Both the position numbers and the translations under genes were made by a program. DNA of 64,000 bases, from the NCBI GenBank assembly GCA_002786065.1, contig NHNY01000020.1, positions 124,001 to 188,000 of the forward strand, given 5' to 3'. A model generated the notes under the pieces. It was given only the letters and a program-made list of their open reading frames with translations. It searched no databases and had not been told where the DNA came from. The stretch's first letter is position 1. Every line of letters begins with the position of its first letter. Shown piece by piece: positions 51,334 through 62,417 of this stretch. Origin of the DNA: Microcyclospora pomicola. Taxonomy: Eukaryota; Ascomycota; Dothideomycetes; Capnodiales.

Positions 51334-52789
51334 ATGTCGTCCAAACCTATTTTCATGGCCACCCACCCGCGGGCGTGTTCTACTGCCTTTGAGCGGGTGA
51401 GTACAAAAGTCACAGACAAGATATATGGGTTCTGATCACCTCACCAGGTGTTCATGACCCGTCGCGACGATCTACAGACCATCCACGAACCGTTTGGCGA
51501 TGCGTTCTACTACGGTCCCGAAAGAATGGGCATTCGATATGAAGCCGACGAGCAGGCCCGGGAGGAGAGTGGCTTTGCCAAATCGACTTTCAAGACTATC
51601 CTCGACAGGATCGACCGAGAGGCTGAAGAGGTAAGTCCACTTCTTGAGCCGTGATCACCTCACCCCTTGTGAGTGAGTGATCCTTGAGAGACTACGCGCA
51701 CCGTCTCCGCTTGAGTCAGGACTGTTGTGAGCGATGTGTGACATGCGAGCACGCCTATCGAACCGCATCGACATCTCACTGGCACGTTCACCGCATTATC
51801 TGAGATGTTTCGCCCTTTATCATGTGCAGAAGTTCATCGAGCGTGGTTCTAGACCACGTCCTGACTTCTTTCCAGGGCAAACGAGTCTTCATCAAAGATA
51901 TCATCCACTACATCGTGCCACCAAACAAGCAAGAGCCACGTATCGCCCCCTCGCTTAGCAAATCTAAGCCTGGCGATGTACAGTCGTCTGCAACGAATGG
52001 TGATGCTGATGACCAACCTGCCACGGCGAGAGATTCCGGCGTCCTTCTCCAGTCGAATGGATCTCAAACCACTTCGCCCTACCCATACGACGGGTGTGCT
52101 GCTGAAACCAATAACCCAGCCGTGGTCCCGTTCGAGATACTGGAAAAGTTCCATTTCACCTTCCTTATCCGCCATCCGCGAAACTCGATTCCAAGCTATT
52201 ACCGCTGCTGTGTCCCGCCACTTCTCGAAAGGACCAAGTTTGACACTTTCATGCCGTGCGAAGCCGGATACACCGAACTTCGTCGTTTCTTCGACTACTG
52301 CAAAGACACCGGTCTCGTCGGTCCGAGCGTGTGTGGTCAGGGAGAGAGCGCCGACTCAATTCCAGCTGGAAGCGTTCAGATCTGCGTGGTGGACGCAGAC
52401 GACTTACTGGACGACCCTGAAGCCGTCCTTCGCAACTACTGCGACAGCATCGGCTTTCCTTTCTCTCGCGACATGCTAGAGTGGAACTCTGAGGAGTCGC
52501 ATGAATTTGCTAAGAAGCAATTCTCGAAATGGGACGGTTTCCATGACGATGCCATCAACTCGAGAGATCTCAAGCCAAGAGTTCATGTGAGGACCAAATC
52601 TCTCGCTGAAGCTCGGCAAAAATGCATTACTGACAATCACTGTAGAAACACGCGCCCAAGAGCGACGAGGAGATGTACGCCGGATGGGTGGAGAAGTACG
52701 GACAAGAGGCGGCGGACACGATCAAGAAGACAGTCGAGGACAATGTGGCTGACTACGAGTATCTGAAGCAATATGCCATCCGGATATGA
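51334..52789 (+). CDS. P-loop sulfotransferase-like protein
   Basis: Exons 51334-51396, 51448-51630, 51876-52586 and 52646-52789, all with good GTGAGN/GTAAGT donors; 366 residues. The N-terminus KPIFMATHPRACSTAFERVFMTR resembles the 5'-phosphosulfate-binding P-loop of sulfotransferases, and FTFLIRHPRNSIPSYYRC the 3'-phosphate-binding strand and helix (Arg/Ser pair). DLQTIHEPFGDAFYYGPER and QICVVDADDLLDDPEAVLRNYC also fit that fold. A polar insertion (about residues 95-150) is less conserved-looking. This cytosolic fungal family is annotated as P-loop NTPase or sulfotransferase-like, with unknown substrate. The short conserved N-terminus is a separate 21-codon exon. Confidence 0.85.
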
Positions 52790-53235
52790 TCTGTTGAGAT
52801 CGTAGACGCATAGCATGCAGGCATAGCAACTTGACAGAGACAGGAAACACAGGTACGAAGAAGTAGACGGCCTTCCAGTATAGCACATCGCTATCTTTCC
52901 GCTCATCGTCTTTGAGCACGCAATCGTGAACCTCAGCACGCCATTATTGCTTCCGTGTCAGCCTGAGGCGAGATCCGGATGAGTGCGACGTCGGCGTAGT
53001 ATTCCACTCGACCCCGCCAGCATCATCGACCCCACCAGGATGCATTGAAATTGACCTCAGACATTATCAACATTGCGCATTGCACTCATGTGGAGAGCTG
53101 TCACCTTGTCTTGCACACCTGCATATACTCCAACCTGTACACATCACCTCAAGCTAAGTCTTCACAGCCATCTCCTTCGAATCTTCCCGTCCATCAGCTC
53201 GACAGCCCATCATCTCCCCAATAATTTCTCCAAAC
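52790..53235. other. Intergenic region
   Basis: About 450 bp between two same-strand genes. The pyrimidine-rich last 150 bp are probably the promoter/leader of the SDR gene. Confidence 0.55.
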
Positions 53236-53988
53236 ATGTCCTCCTCCATCCTCATCTTCGGCGGCTCCGGCAAGGTCGCCCAGCACCTAACCCGCCAGCT
53301 CGTCTCCGCAAACCACACCGTGCACTCAGTCATTCGGTCCGCTATCCAAGGCCCCGCGCTCTCCGCTCTAGGCGCGCACCCCATCGTACAAGACATCGAA
53401 TCCTCCTCCGTCAGCGCCCTCGCCGAGACCATCACGAACGCCAAAGTCGACACCGTCGTCTGGGCAGCAGGTGCAGGCGGCGGCAACCCCGAGCGCACGC
53501 GCACCGTCGACCAAGAGGGCGCGATCAAGTCCATGGATGCCACCGCCCAGGCCGGCGTCAAGCGCTACCTGATCATCTCCGCCGTCGACGTGCGCGACCG
53601 CACCGCCCGTCCGGAGCCCGAGTGGTACAACGACGACGACCGCAGTCGCAGCGAGAAGGTCTGGGGCGCCATCGGCGTGTACATGCAGGCGAAGCTCGAG
53701 GCGGACCGCAGCTTGGTGTCGCAGAATGCGCGGCGTGGGCTGGAGTATACGATCGTGCGGCCGGGCGGGTTGAGCCAGGAGCCTGGAGTCGGCACCGTGG
53801 CGGCGGGGAAGGTGCACCTCGGCCGCACGATTTCGCGCGAAGATGTGGCGGCGTTTGTGGTCGCGTGCTTGAAGGAGGAGCGCACGAAGGGGTTGGCGAT
53901 CGACGTAGTGGGTGGCGAAACGGGGATTGAGCAGGCGGTGAGGCAGGTGGTGGAGGAGAAGGCGGATGCTTTCGAGGGCCGGTATTGA
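53236..53988 (+). CDS. Atypical short-chain dehydrogenase / NAD(P)-binding protein (NmrA/SDR_a5-like)
   Basis: An intronless gene of 250 codons. The N-terminus MSSSILIFGGSGKVAQHLTRQL carries the GGxGxxA nucleotide-binding turn (residues 9-15). It is followed by VDTVVWAAGAGG (the NAAG-like strand), YLIISAVDVRDR, YMQAKLEADRSL (YxxxK-like motif) and YTIVRPGGLSQEP. This is the layout of atypical extended-type SDRs related to NmrA and bacterial YhfK/YwnB, which bind NAD(P)H and act as reductases or redox sensors. No signal peptide. Codon use is GC-rich like its neighbours. Confidence 0.92.
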   Translation: MSSSILIFGGSGKVAQHLTRQLVSANHTVHSVIRSAIQGPALSALGAHPIVQDIESSSVSALAETITNAKVDTVVWAAGAGGGNPERTRTVDQEGAIKSMDATAQAGVKRYLIISAVDVRDRTARPEPEWYNDDDRSRSEKVWGAIGVYMQAKLEADRSLVSQNARRGLEYTIVRPGGLSQEPGVGTVAAGKVHLGRTISREDVAAFVVACLKEERTKGLAIDVVGGETGIEQAVRQVVEEKADAFEGRY

Positions 53989-54900
53989 GAGATTGTGGAC
54001 GAGAAGTCTATGTACTGATATACATGTACACGTAGCCAAAGGCTTGAGCCATTACATGCGGTAGCATGATTGCGCGTCGACATCTGCCGTTGCAAGAGCA
54101 CGATGTATATCCCATCAAGCATAAGAAGCACTCTGCATACGACTTTGACTCGACCTCAAAGCCTCCGCGCAGAGCATCGACAACCGGGCGAACGAACTTC
54201 TCACTTGCCACCAGTCTCCTTGTCGCGAAAGCCGTGAGTCGAGGAAGGTAAATGGACGACATGCGAGTCGCCGTTGAGAAACCTCACAGAAACCCATTTG
54301 GAATTGCCTTCCCGCAAGAAGGGACTGGAATAAGAGTCCTAGGGGACGAAAAGGCCAGGGCAGCTCCAGGTTGGGTAGGTAGATACCTTCCCTTATCACG
54401 AGTTCACAGACATTGACGCTGTTCCACCGAGCGATTCCGAACATGTCGGGCGACAGTCTACAATCCGCCCTTAGGACCTCAGGAGAAAGTAATGTAAATT
54501 CATCCACGCCACTCCAAGTAAGTAACCAAGGTATTTTACATGAGTCTATCTTCTTCGTGTACATAGTATAACAAATCGAGCTATACACAAAGTACCTTGA
54601 TTACCAACGACTCAGAATCGTGTACATATGTAAGGTATATAACAAAAACTCCCAAACCAAGCCACGCACGAACGCTCAGACGCAGCAAATGGCAGACAAG
54701 CAGTGAAGCATGCAGACAGGATACGCCGTGCTCCATTCAAAGGTACCTGTGTATCACCGGTGTGGAAGCGCCTGCGGAGGAAACGGGAAGAGTCGTCAAG
54801 GCCGTGCATTAGAACGTGAAGTAAAGTAAAGTATAAGCGTGGGATGTGAGTCGTGAATGGTCGCCGCCGAGTACGGGCGCGCAAGATGAAGGGGAGGAGA
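53989..54900. other. Convergent 3' intergenic region
   Basis: About 910 bp between the SDR gene (+) and the large DH/PH-like gene (-). The minus-strand ORF 54115-54588 has no motif. Confidence 0.6.
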
Positions 54901-57900
54901 TCAGTAGCGGAGTTTGCCGACGAGGCCGAAGGTGTATGCGGCATCGCGTTCCTGTGGATTGGATGTATTAGCGATCTGGAAATCTTGATGTATGTGAGTG
55001 TCGACTTACCGATCTCATCTGCAGCATGTAGATCCTCGTCCGCGCGCTGCCCACGCCGCCGATGGCGCCGACGTGGCCGACCTCTCCGTTGGGACCGATG
55101 AGATCTTCATACACACTGACAGCGATACCTGTGCGAGCGATGCGCTCGAAGCAGTTCTCGCCGAGCATGACATCAAGCAAGGTCTCGCCTTTGCTCTTTC
55201 CGCTCACCAGGATGCGTTTCTCCAGGCCGGTTGTGTTCGGCCGGGCGGGTGCTGCGGCAGGATCTTGGCGGGGTGGCATCATGACCGTCAGTCGAGCAGC
55301 GCCCATATCGCGCCATTGCCCAGCGGATTCGCGGACGTACAGGCGAATCTTGGCGTTGGTGATGCCGAGCGGTGTGCCAACGCTGGGGTCGACGGGGAGA
55401 GGTGTCGCGGCACCGGAATCGAGTGAGTCACTGTACGAGCTGCGTGTGCTCTCTCGTGATGTCACGCGGCTCTTGGCGATGTTGAAAAACCGACTGCTTC
55501 CGCTGAAGCGTCGCAGGGCGGAGAATGCAGATCCGACTGACGACTCGGTGGCTGCGGTCGACGCGGCTCTGGTGCCTTTGGAACGGTAGGTGCTGCTCTT
55601 GCGGGATCCCATGCCGAACCACGAGCCGCCACTGGCGACGCGCGCGTTGTTGCGCTGCTCCATGACCTCTGCCCAGTTGCTGGTCTTGGGTGGACCTCGA
55701 GCATTCTGTAATGCCACGTAGGTAGGGTTGTCGATGCGAGCTCGATTGATCAGATTGTAGAGCCGCTCGCACGCTTCCGCACTATGTGATCGGAACATGA
55801 TATTACTGCCAGTTCGAATGAGAGACTTATCTGTTGGTGGGGACCGGACGGAGATGTCCAACGCGGTTCCTCTTCGCAGTGGTACTAGCGGAGTCAACTC
55901 CAATGCTACCAAGGGCTTCACGCCTCGTGTTGATGGACTTGGTTGTGAATTGCCGTCGTGACCGGAGCTTACGCCTTCAGCCTGGGCAAGATCGAAAGCC
56001 TCGATCAGACCTGGAGTGACAACGATACAGCACTCTTCTGGATGGAGACTGTCCCAGCTTCCCTTTTCTGCCCAGCAGAATATTGACGCAACGGTCTTCA
56101 CGGGTGGGACGACCGATGGGGGCACACTTCGATACGGCCTTTGAGAAGCTGACTCTGACGGTGACAGCGTGTTGTCTGGTGATGAGATGGGGGATTGAGG
56201 CGGTAGTGGCTGGCTCACTGGTCGCATGGGTCTCGGCCTTACGCCGAAGTGGTGGAAGTCTTTGAGCGTGCCAACGGTGGAGACACCTTCATCCGCAGAA
56301 GACTCGGAGGTGATAGACTCCGCATCATCGACATCAGACAAGTCACTCTCGCTGAAGGACTCCGACGCAGATGACGGTGCGTACTCATGCTTCAAGGGTG
56401 AAGATGATCTGCGATGCTTTTTGAGGAAGGCTGGTGTGAACGACGGCAAAATGCTTGTCTTCAAGCCCACCGACGTTGGTCGTGATTGAGCTGACAGAGT
56501 CGCCTGTGTCGTGCTCTGAGCATTCCTTGATACTGGCGGCCGTGCTGTGATCTTGGCCGGCGCCGATGTGGGTTCATAGCCATCGGAGACTGGCACCATC
56601 GCTTTCTTACCATGCTCTCCCGGCCTTTGAGGTGTGCTGGGCTGGCTTGATGCTCGTATCTTCGGTATGGTCGGCATGTCTTCTGAAGGCATCGATGATG
56701 TGCGATGGGTCATGCTTAGCCGAGCTGGCGAAGACCGTTCCTCGTCTTCGGCACTAGACCCGTCCGACCCAGCGTCGGTCGGTGGAAGCCATACACGATA
56801 GTCTTTTGTAGGAGTGTGTGCTGGAGTACCGCGTGTCCGTTCTGTCGCAGGAGCTTGATGGGCTGTCACGGGCCGCCGTTGATATCTCGTCCTACTGTTA
56901 ATAGCATCTTGTCGATCTCGCTCTGAGGAATACTTGGCGTGAACTTGCTCGTAGGATTCCTCTGTGATGGTAGATGGCATACTCTGGTGGCGCTGCCTGG
57001 GTTTCGCGCTGAACAGACTGCTCGCGGTATCGTCGTCGTCATCACCAAGAACACTGTTGACTTCACTGCCATCCCACTTGCTGGAAGCCCACTGTGCCTG
57101 CTCGCCTATGGGCACCTCGATTTCTCGTATCGATGGGGTTTGCGTATTGTGCGCAGTGTCAGATGGTCGTGCAGCAGCGATCTTTAACGGCGAGCCGCGG
57201 CGGATATTGAAGCTTGACTGTTTGAACAGCTTGGATGGCACAGGAGTGGCACTGAGCATACCGAGCCATTCTTCCGCCGCACCTTCACCATCAGATCGCA
57301 ATGAGAAGACTTCCCGCCATTCTTGCCCGGACGAGAGTTTTCCACGAACCATGACGACCATCTCATCAGGTCGATCGCCGATCCGGGCTGACACTTGGCT
57401 GATCAATACTGGTGGGAATAGCAGCCATCGATCAAGAGGGGATACCTCACAGAACAGGATGTCGCTGGCGGATCCACGACCTGGCGCATCATCTCTTATA
57501 ATGATCTCGATCTTGCAACCCAGTTGCTGGCCGCTCGAATGCCATAGATCAAGGTCAAAGTAATCACGCGCACGGACACTCCTGGTTTGATCGATGGCCA
57601 CGCCTCGGATGGGCGCAAGACTGCGTATCTCTCGTGCTCGAGTAGGGTCTATGCTAGAGGCAGCCTCGTCTTCGAGACGTCCTCGCTCGTCGTTGGCACG
57701 TTGGCGGGCTTCTGATACCAGCTCATGATATTTCTTAGCCATCCCAGCCGCCTGAGGAGATGGCGAGATTTGGTTGATTCCTTGGAAGGTCTTTGTGAGG
57801 TACTTCAGTCGCACAAGCGGCCGCTTCAGGAGATAAGCAACGTCGACACGCTCCCCGTCGCCACGAGACAGGTCATTCTTGGTCTGACTCGGTAAGCCGG

Positions 57901-60106
57901 CCGCCCAGGGGCTCTTTTTCGTCGTCTCTTCTGCCGGAGCCAGGCTCACAACGACATCGGAAAACCCGAGTCGCCAGACTTTGAGGTAGTCATTGTATGC
58001 TTTCGATGCCATCGTCGCCCAGTGAAGCAGATCGTCCGGGTTGTGCATCGGTATCCGCTTGTGGATAGACTTTAGTCTCTCTAATGCAATGCCCATCTCC
58101 ACGATCGGCCGTGTTACGGCATGACCCTCATGCGATGATCCGCTGAAGAGACGTTTCTTTCCAGACGGATCATTCTTTTGCAGGACGTGAGTGAGCAAGA
58201 CTGGGATGACACCATCGACAAGGGTCCGTAGTTCTCGTTGATATTTGAGCTCGTCCATGGTGATCTCGTTCATGATGTCGCCAATTGTAGCATTCCCGTC
58301 GCGTATGCGTTTGGTGCGAATGCTGCGAGCCGGAATCAGACCAGGCGTCTCTTCGCGCGATAACGACAGGACAGAGATCAGATCAGAATGCTTGGTCAGT
58401 CTCCTTTTCAGCCCGCCATTTTGTTGTACACGGTCGTCGCCATCACTAGCGTGAGATATGATACTTCCTTCGGGGATGAACCGGGGCTGTTCTGAAGCGT
58501 CGGAAGGTGCACGATAGCGCAGAAGTGGACGCGAGTGGGACTTCTCGATCGAAGCGATGGTGGAAAGGCGCTTTCCATTGCTCGGTATGAGCCTTCCACC
58601 ATGCGGCTTTCCTGATGTACTGCGGCGATCTGCGGAAGTGGCGAGAGTGTCACCAAGGCTCAACGCACGCGAATCTCGGTCCTTAACCGGAGATTGTGTA
58701 GCACGTCGGGCACCGCTACGTCTGAGAGTAGGAGTCGTCACACTCGAGTCTCGGGATTGGTTTGAAGGAGAGACCGAGCGGGGGCTGGTCCTTCTAGATA
58801 CCGTAGGCTCTGAACCGAGCATGTCCAGACCGGTTCTAGAAGGTCTTCGTCCATCGCTTAGCCGTCGCTGTTCGCTATCATCATCTTGTCTGCTGTCGCT
58901 TCTTGGGGATGTGCGGGATGTCCGCTTTGGAATCTTTAGAGGCTCAGGTGTGGCGGACTTGCTTGAAGATGTGAAAGGATCCTCAGGCATGGTAGCCAAC
59001 CAGCCCTCGATACGATTGCCAAAGACTTTGGGAACCGTTGATGAAGCTGGTATCTTGGCACTTACGGGCTTTGGCGAGGGCCCAGATCTTGAAGGCCTAC
59101 GATTCTCGCCTTCAGAAACCGGACTAGTGGATCTCCTTCTGCTGCTGCTTGGCCGTCGCAGTACATCGTCCGTGCTCGACAGATATCCAGATCGTCGTTC
59201 TCGTGGAGCAGTCGAAGGTCGAAGTGTCTTTTCCGCGTACGGTGAACGGGAGGGTACAGTGATGTCTGTCGTTGAGCTCGGTCGGTCTGATCCGCCCGTG
59301 AAACTACTACCTGATGCTGAGAATCCCTTGTCGTCTGCTTTCGCGGGTCTCCGTCGTTTGATGTATACTTTGACGCCGCTGTCTTCATACTCTGGAGTGT
59401 CGTCGCGCCCTGGTGATCGAGACCGTGATCGTGACCGGGTTGCTCGCAGAGGCCTGACTCTAGCAGGTCCTGAGTCGGGCTCGACCTCCACGAAATCCTG
59501 GCTCGATGGTGGAATCTTGAGACCGACAGAGACAACACTTCGCTTGATGGTGATTGGCTTAGGTGTCTTCACCTTTGCAGGCTCTTTTTCTGGCACCTCC
59601 ACTTTCGCCGGAGTTTTATCCTTGCGCCAATGCCCATCGCTTACCACACGCTTCTTTGGGGTTGTGGCCTGCTTCACCTCCTCTGCCATCTCTACCTGTG
59701 GTTTGCTCTTCTTGCGCACCCATGCCTTTCGCTCCAGATCAATCTCCCGTGCCTTTGTCTTCGCTGGGGTGGCTTTCGCAGCTGCCTTGGCTCCAAAAAC
59801 TGGTGTCTGAGGTGTTGTAGGCGATGATGGCACACTTATGGCGATGGGCGCAGTAAGTCCGTCACTACCTTTCTGCTTCTTACCACTTGCACCCTTGATG
59901 GCATCCTTCTCATCAGGCTCGGGATCCTCAATAACGACAACCTCATCCTGCTTCTGCTTAGTCTCCACCCCACTCAGGTCCCAACCTTGAATTTTAGATG
60001 TGAAATCCTGCGATCTACGCTTCGCCAAGTGGGATCCAAACTGCACGGCATTCTGCTTTTCGGGGATCTTTTTGGCGGAAGACTTGTCGGCTTTGGGGGA
60101 GGGCAT
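54901..60106 (-). CDS. Very large disordered protein with DH-like and PH-like regions (putative RhoGEF-like), unrecognised family
   Basis: Exons 60106-55010 and 54951-54901 (58-bp intron, GTAAGT...CCACAG), 1715 residues. Residues 1-600 are charged and disordered (Ser/Arg/Pro/Lys) with many possible phosphosites, starting MPSPKADKSSAKKIPEKQ and an early KRRSQDFTSKIQGW motif. From about 612 to 800 an all-helical region begins MDELKYQRELRTLVDGVIPVLL, which resembles the first conserved helix of Dbl-homology domains. About 850-985 is beta-rich and ends WREVFSLRSDGEGAAEEWLGML, like a PH domain. A second PH-like part lies about 1335-1465 (SIFCWAEKGSWDSLHPEECCIVV ... IMFRSHSAEACERLYNLINRA). The C-terminus (ARIYMLQMRS-ERDAAYTFGLVGKLRY) is compact. 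Rho-GTPase exchange is inferred from the DH-like region only; no catalytic claim is made. Confidence 0.72.
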
Positions 60107-62417
60107 CGCGGCACGATGCCGTGCTCGTCACTCGTCGAGTTCAGAAGTCGGGGGAGTACGCGCTGGACCGGATGTGTCGAGTCTCCAGATGTGTAAGATG
60201 CATTTGCGAGAAGGGGTCGCTTCGATGACCAGAGCGCATTACTGTGAAGCTGCGCAGCCTGTGAGATGCTGACTTGTCGACGATCGAGGTGGTTGCTATG
60301 GGTGCGCAATGAAGCTGGAAATCGCTCGATCATGCACGGCGGCGGGCTCGGGACCCTTGCTGATCAATGTCAAGGTGTAATCACGGTGGCAGTAGGACTG
60401 GCGATTCGAGACATTCCGTGCACTTCAGGAAGTAATAACAAAGGCGTAGTATTGGGAAAAGGTACATGTACTGTAGACGGCATGGGCGGGATCCTTGGAG
60501 CTGGAGCATCGGCGTAAACACAACAAGCTTTCCTCCATCAATCCCTGCCGCCACATTCAACACGGCATGCAACATTGTTGGGAGTAAGCAACGATGCCAT
60601 TTCGATTCTATCATCGATCTCTATCAGAATATGCATCTCTTTTTACCAGTCTTAACACCAGTATTATAGCCCGCCTCATGTGTTTCTCGAGTCGTGCAAT
60701 TGGAGGTGTCTGGCAGATATCGAGTTAGTCGTTGGGATATTAATAACACTGACGTTCCAAACGTGGCGTCACCCGATCGATGAAATGCGCTCATCGTCTG
60801 ATTGGCTGCACTCTGTAGAGCACAGCATCTATCAACATACACGCCCATCCTCACCGACCTATATTCTTGCTTCCGACTCTGTTCGTCCTGCGAACGAAGA
60901 CAAAAAGCCGTTCGCGATAATATCTCTAGAGATATGCTGTCACGCATTCACTCTTTACCATACCTTGCCGGCGCCTGTGCGTGAACACGGGAAGCAAGAT
61001 AGGTATCTGAGTCTGATCCGCGGAGCCTTGCGAGCTGGGGTGACCAAAGGCCAATGACTTTGTTTCGACTACAACTCCGGTCAACGATACCCATGAATTG
61101 CATGAAAGAAAGGAAATCAAGGTAGACTCGTGATTTTGTGCCTGGTATGCTGGCATGGTCAGCTATTCGGACAATCTCGTTAGGACGACACTGACTGCAA
61201 ACACGAAATTGTTGCAGGACGAAGGGGAGTTCATCGGGCACACTACAATATTTGGCTCGCTACGGACAATGAGCGAGATACCAGATCCCAGCGGACATAT
61301 ACTCAGCTTACATCGAAGCCAGAGGTCCTGAGGACAGTCGGCTCTTCGATTCTATGCGTGTTGCTACATTTGTTCGCCCTGGTCAGTTGTCCCAAGACTG
61401 GCTTGGAATCCTCCGCACTGTGCAGAATGGACGATGCCTAAGACACTACGACGCGTGGAGCAGCAATATACCTCACACCCCTTTGAGCCTGGGCAAAGCT
61501 AAGATCCAGGCAACCTCTCAATCTACCTTGCGATCATGTCATCTGCATCGAATGAGACTCATAGATGACTGTCATGCCACAGCATCGCAACGCTGGTGTA
61601 TGGTCGTGTTTACATCTTGTCCCGTTGCCCCTGTCGGATCTATCTTATGGTCCTGGAGTACCAGAGGAGCTGTCGATAGTCGTAACAAGCCACGCCGCAT
61701 TCCTGTCTACCTACGTGTACCATCACACCTTCTCTTCGTACTTGCAGTAGATGTTAGGGTTGGAAAACATCTGCCAAAATGACCAACCCTATGACCGCCA
61801 CTCACTAGTCTTCAGTCTCACGAACGAGGTATCATCTGGACGTGAAGCGTGATGGTCATGTGCTGGCCACGTACTTCCTTTGTCGAGTCCAGCTACTGAA
61901 CATCCTGCAAGACGTCGTCAACGCCAAGCGCTTGCTGACGTTAAGTTGATGTTCGTCAGTGTTTAAGCCACGCTGCTAGCGTATGTGACGCTCAGGATAG
62001 TCGAGGGTCCGGAAGAGGCGCAACCTAGGCCACGGCTTGTCATAGAGCAACAAGTTGCACAGCAGATATCTAGATCTGTTGAACTGCGGCGCATGTGTGC
62101 ATAGAGCTTCTTTGCGAGGTACATCAATAGCTATAGGGCGGCATGATCAGTCTGGAAGCACATCCTTGGAATATTGGTGTCGCTGGCCATTGTTGTGTCG
62201 GGCACAGACATGCATGTAGTTTGGGAACACGCCGCCCGAGACAGACTTTCGGCCAAGGGATGCCTGTCGCGCCGCGCTGGTGTAAGCTAGATACCTTATA
62301 TAAGGTACATGTACGCAGCAATGCAACATCCCTAGGCGCCATAGCTCTTATTCACCTCTACGTCGGTCGCTCACGTACATCCCGCACCTGGTTACACCGC
62401 GTTTGAGCATGAGCAGA
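60107..62417. other. Long divergent intergenic region
   Basis: About 2.3 kb between the starts of the DH/PH-like gene and the VHS/GAT gene. All ORFs are short and lack motifs. The outer parts should contain the two promoters; the middle holds nothing I can name. Confidence 0.55.

Noticed and set aside
58557-59810. 417-codon plus-strand ORF
   Set aside because: It lies antisense within the large DH/PH-like gene, mirrors its Ser/Arg/Pro codon bias and has no independent motif.
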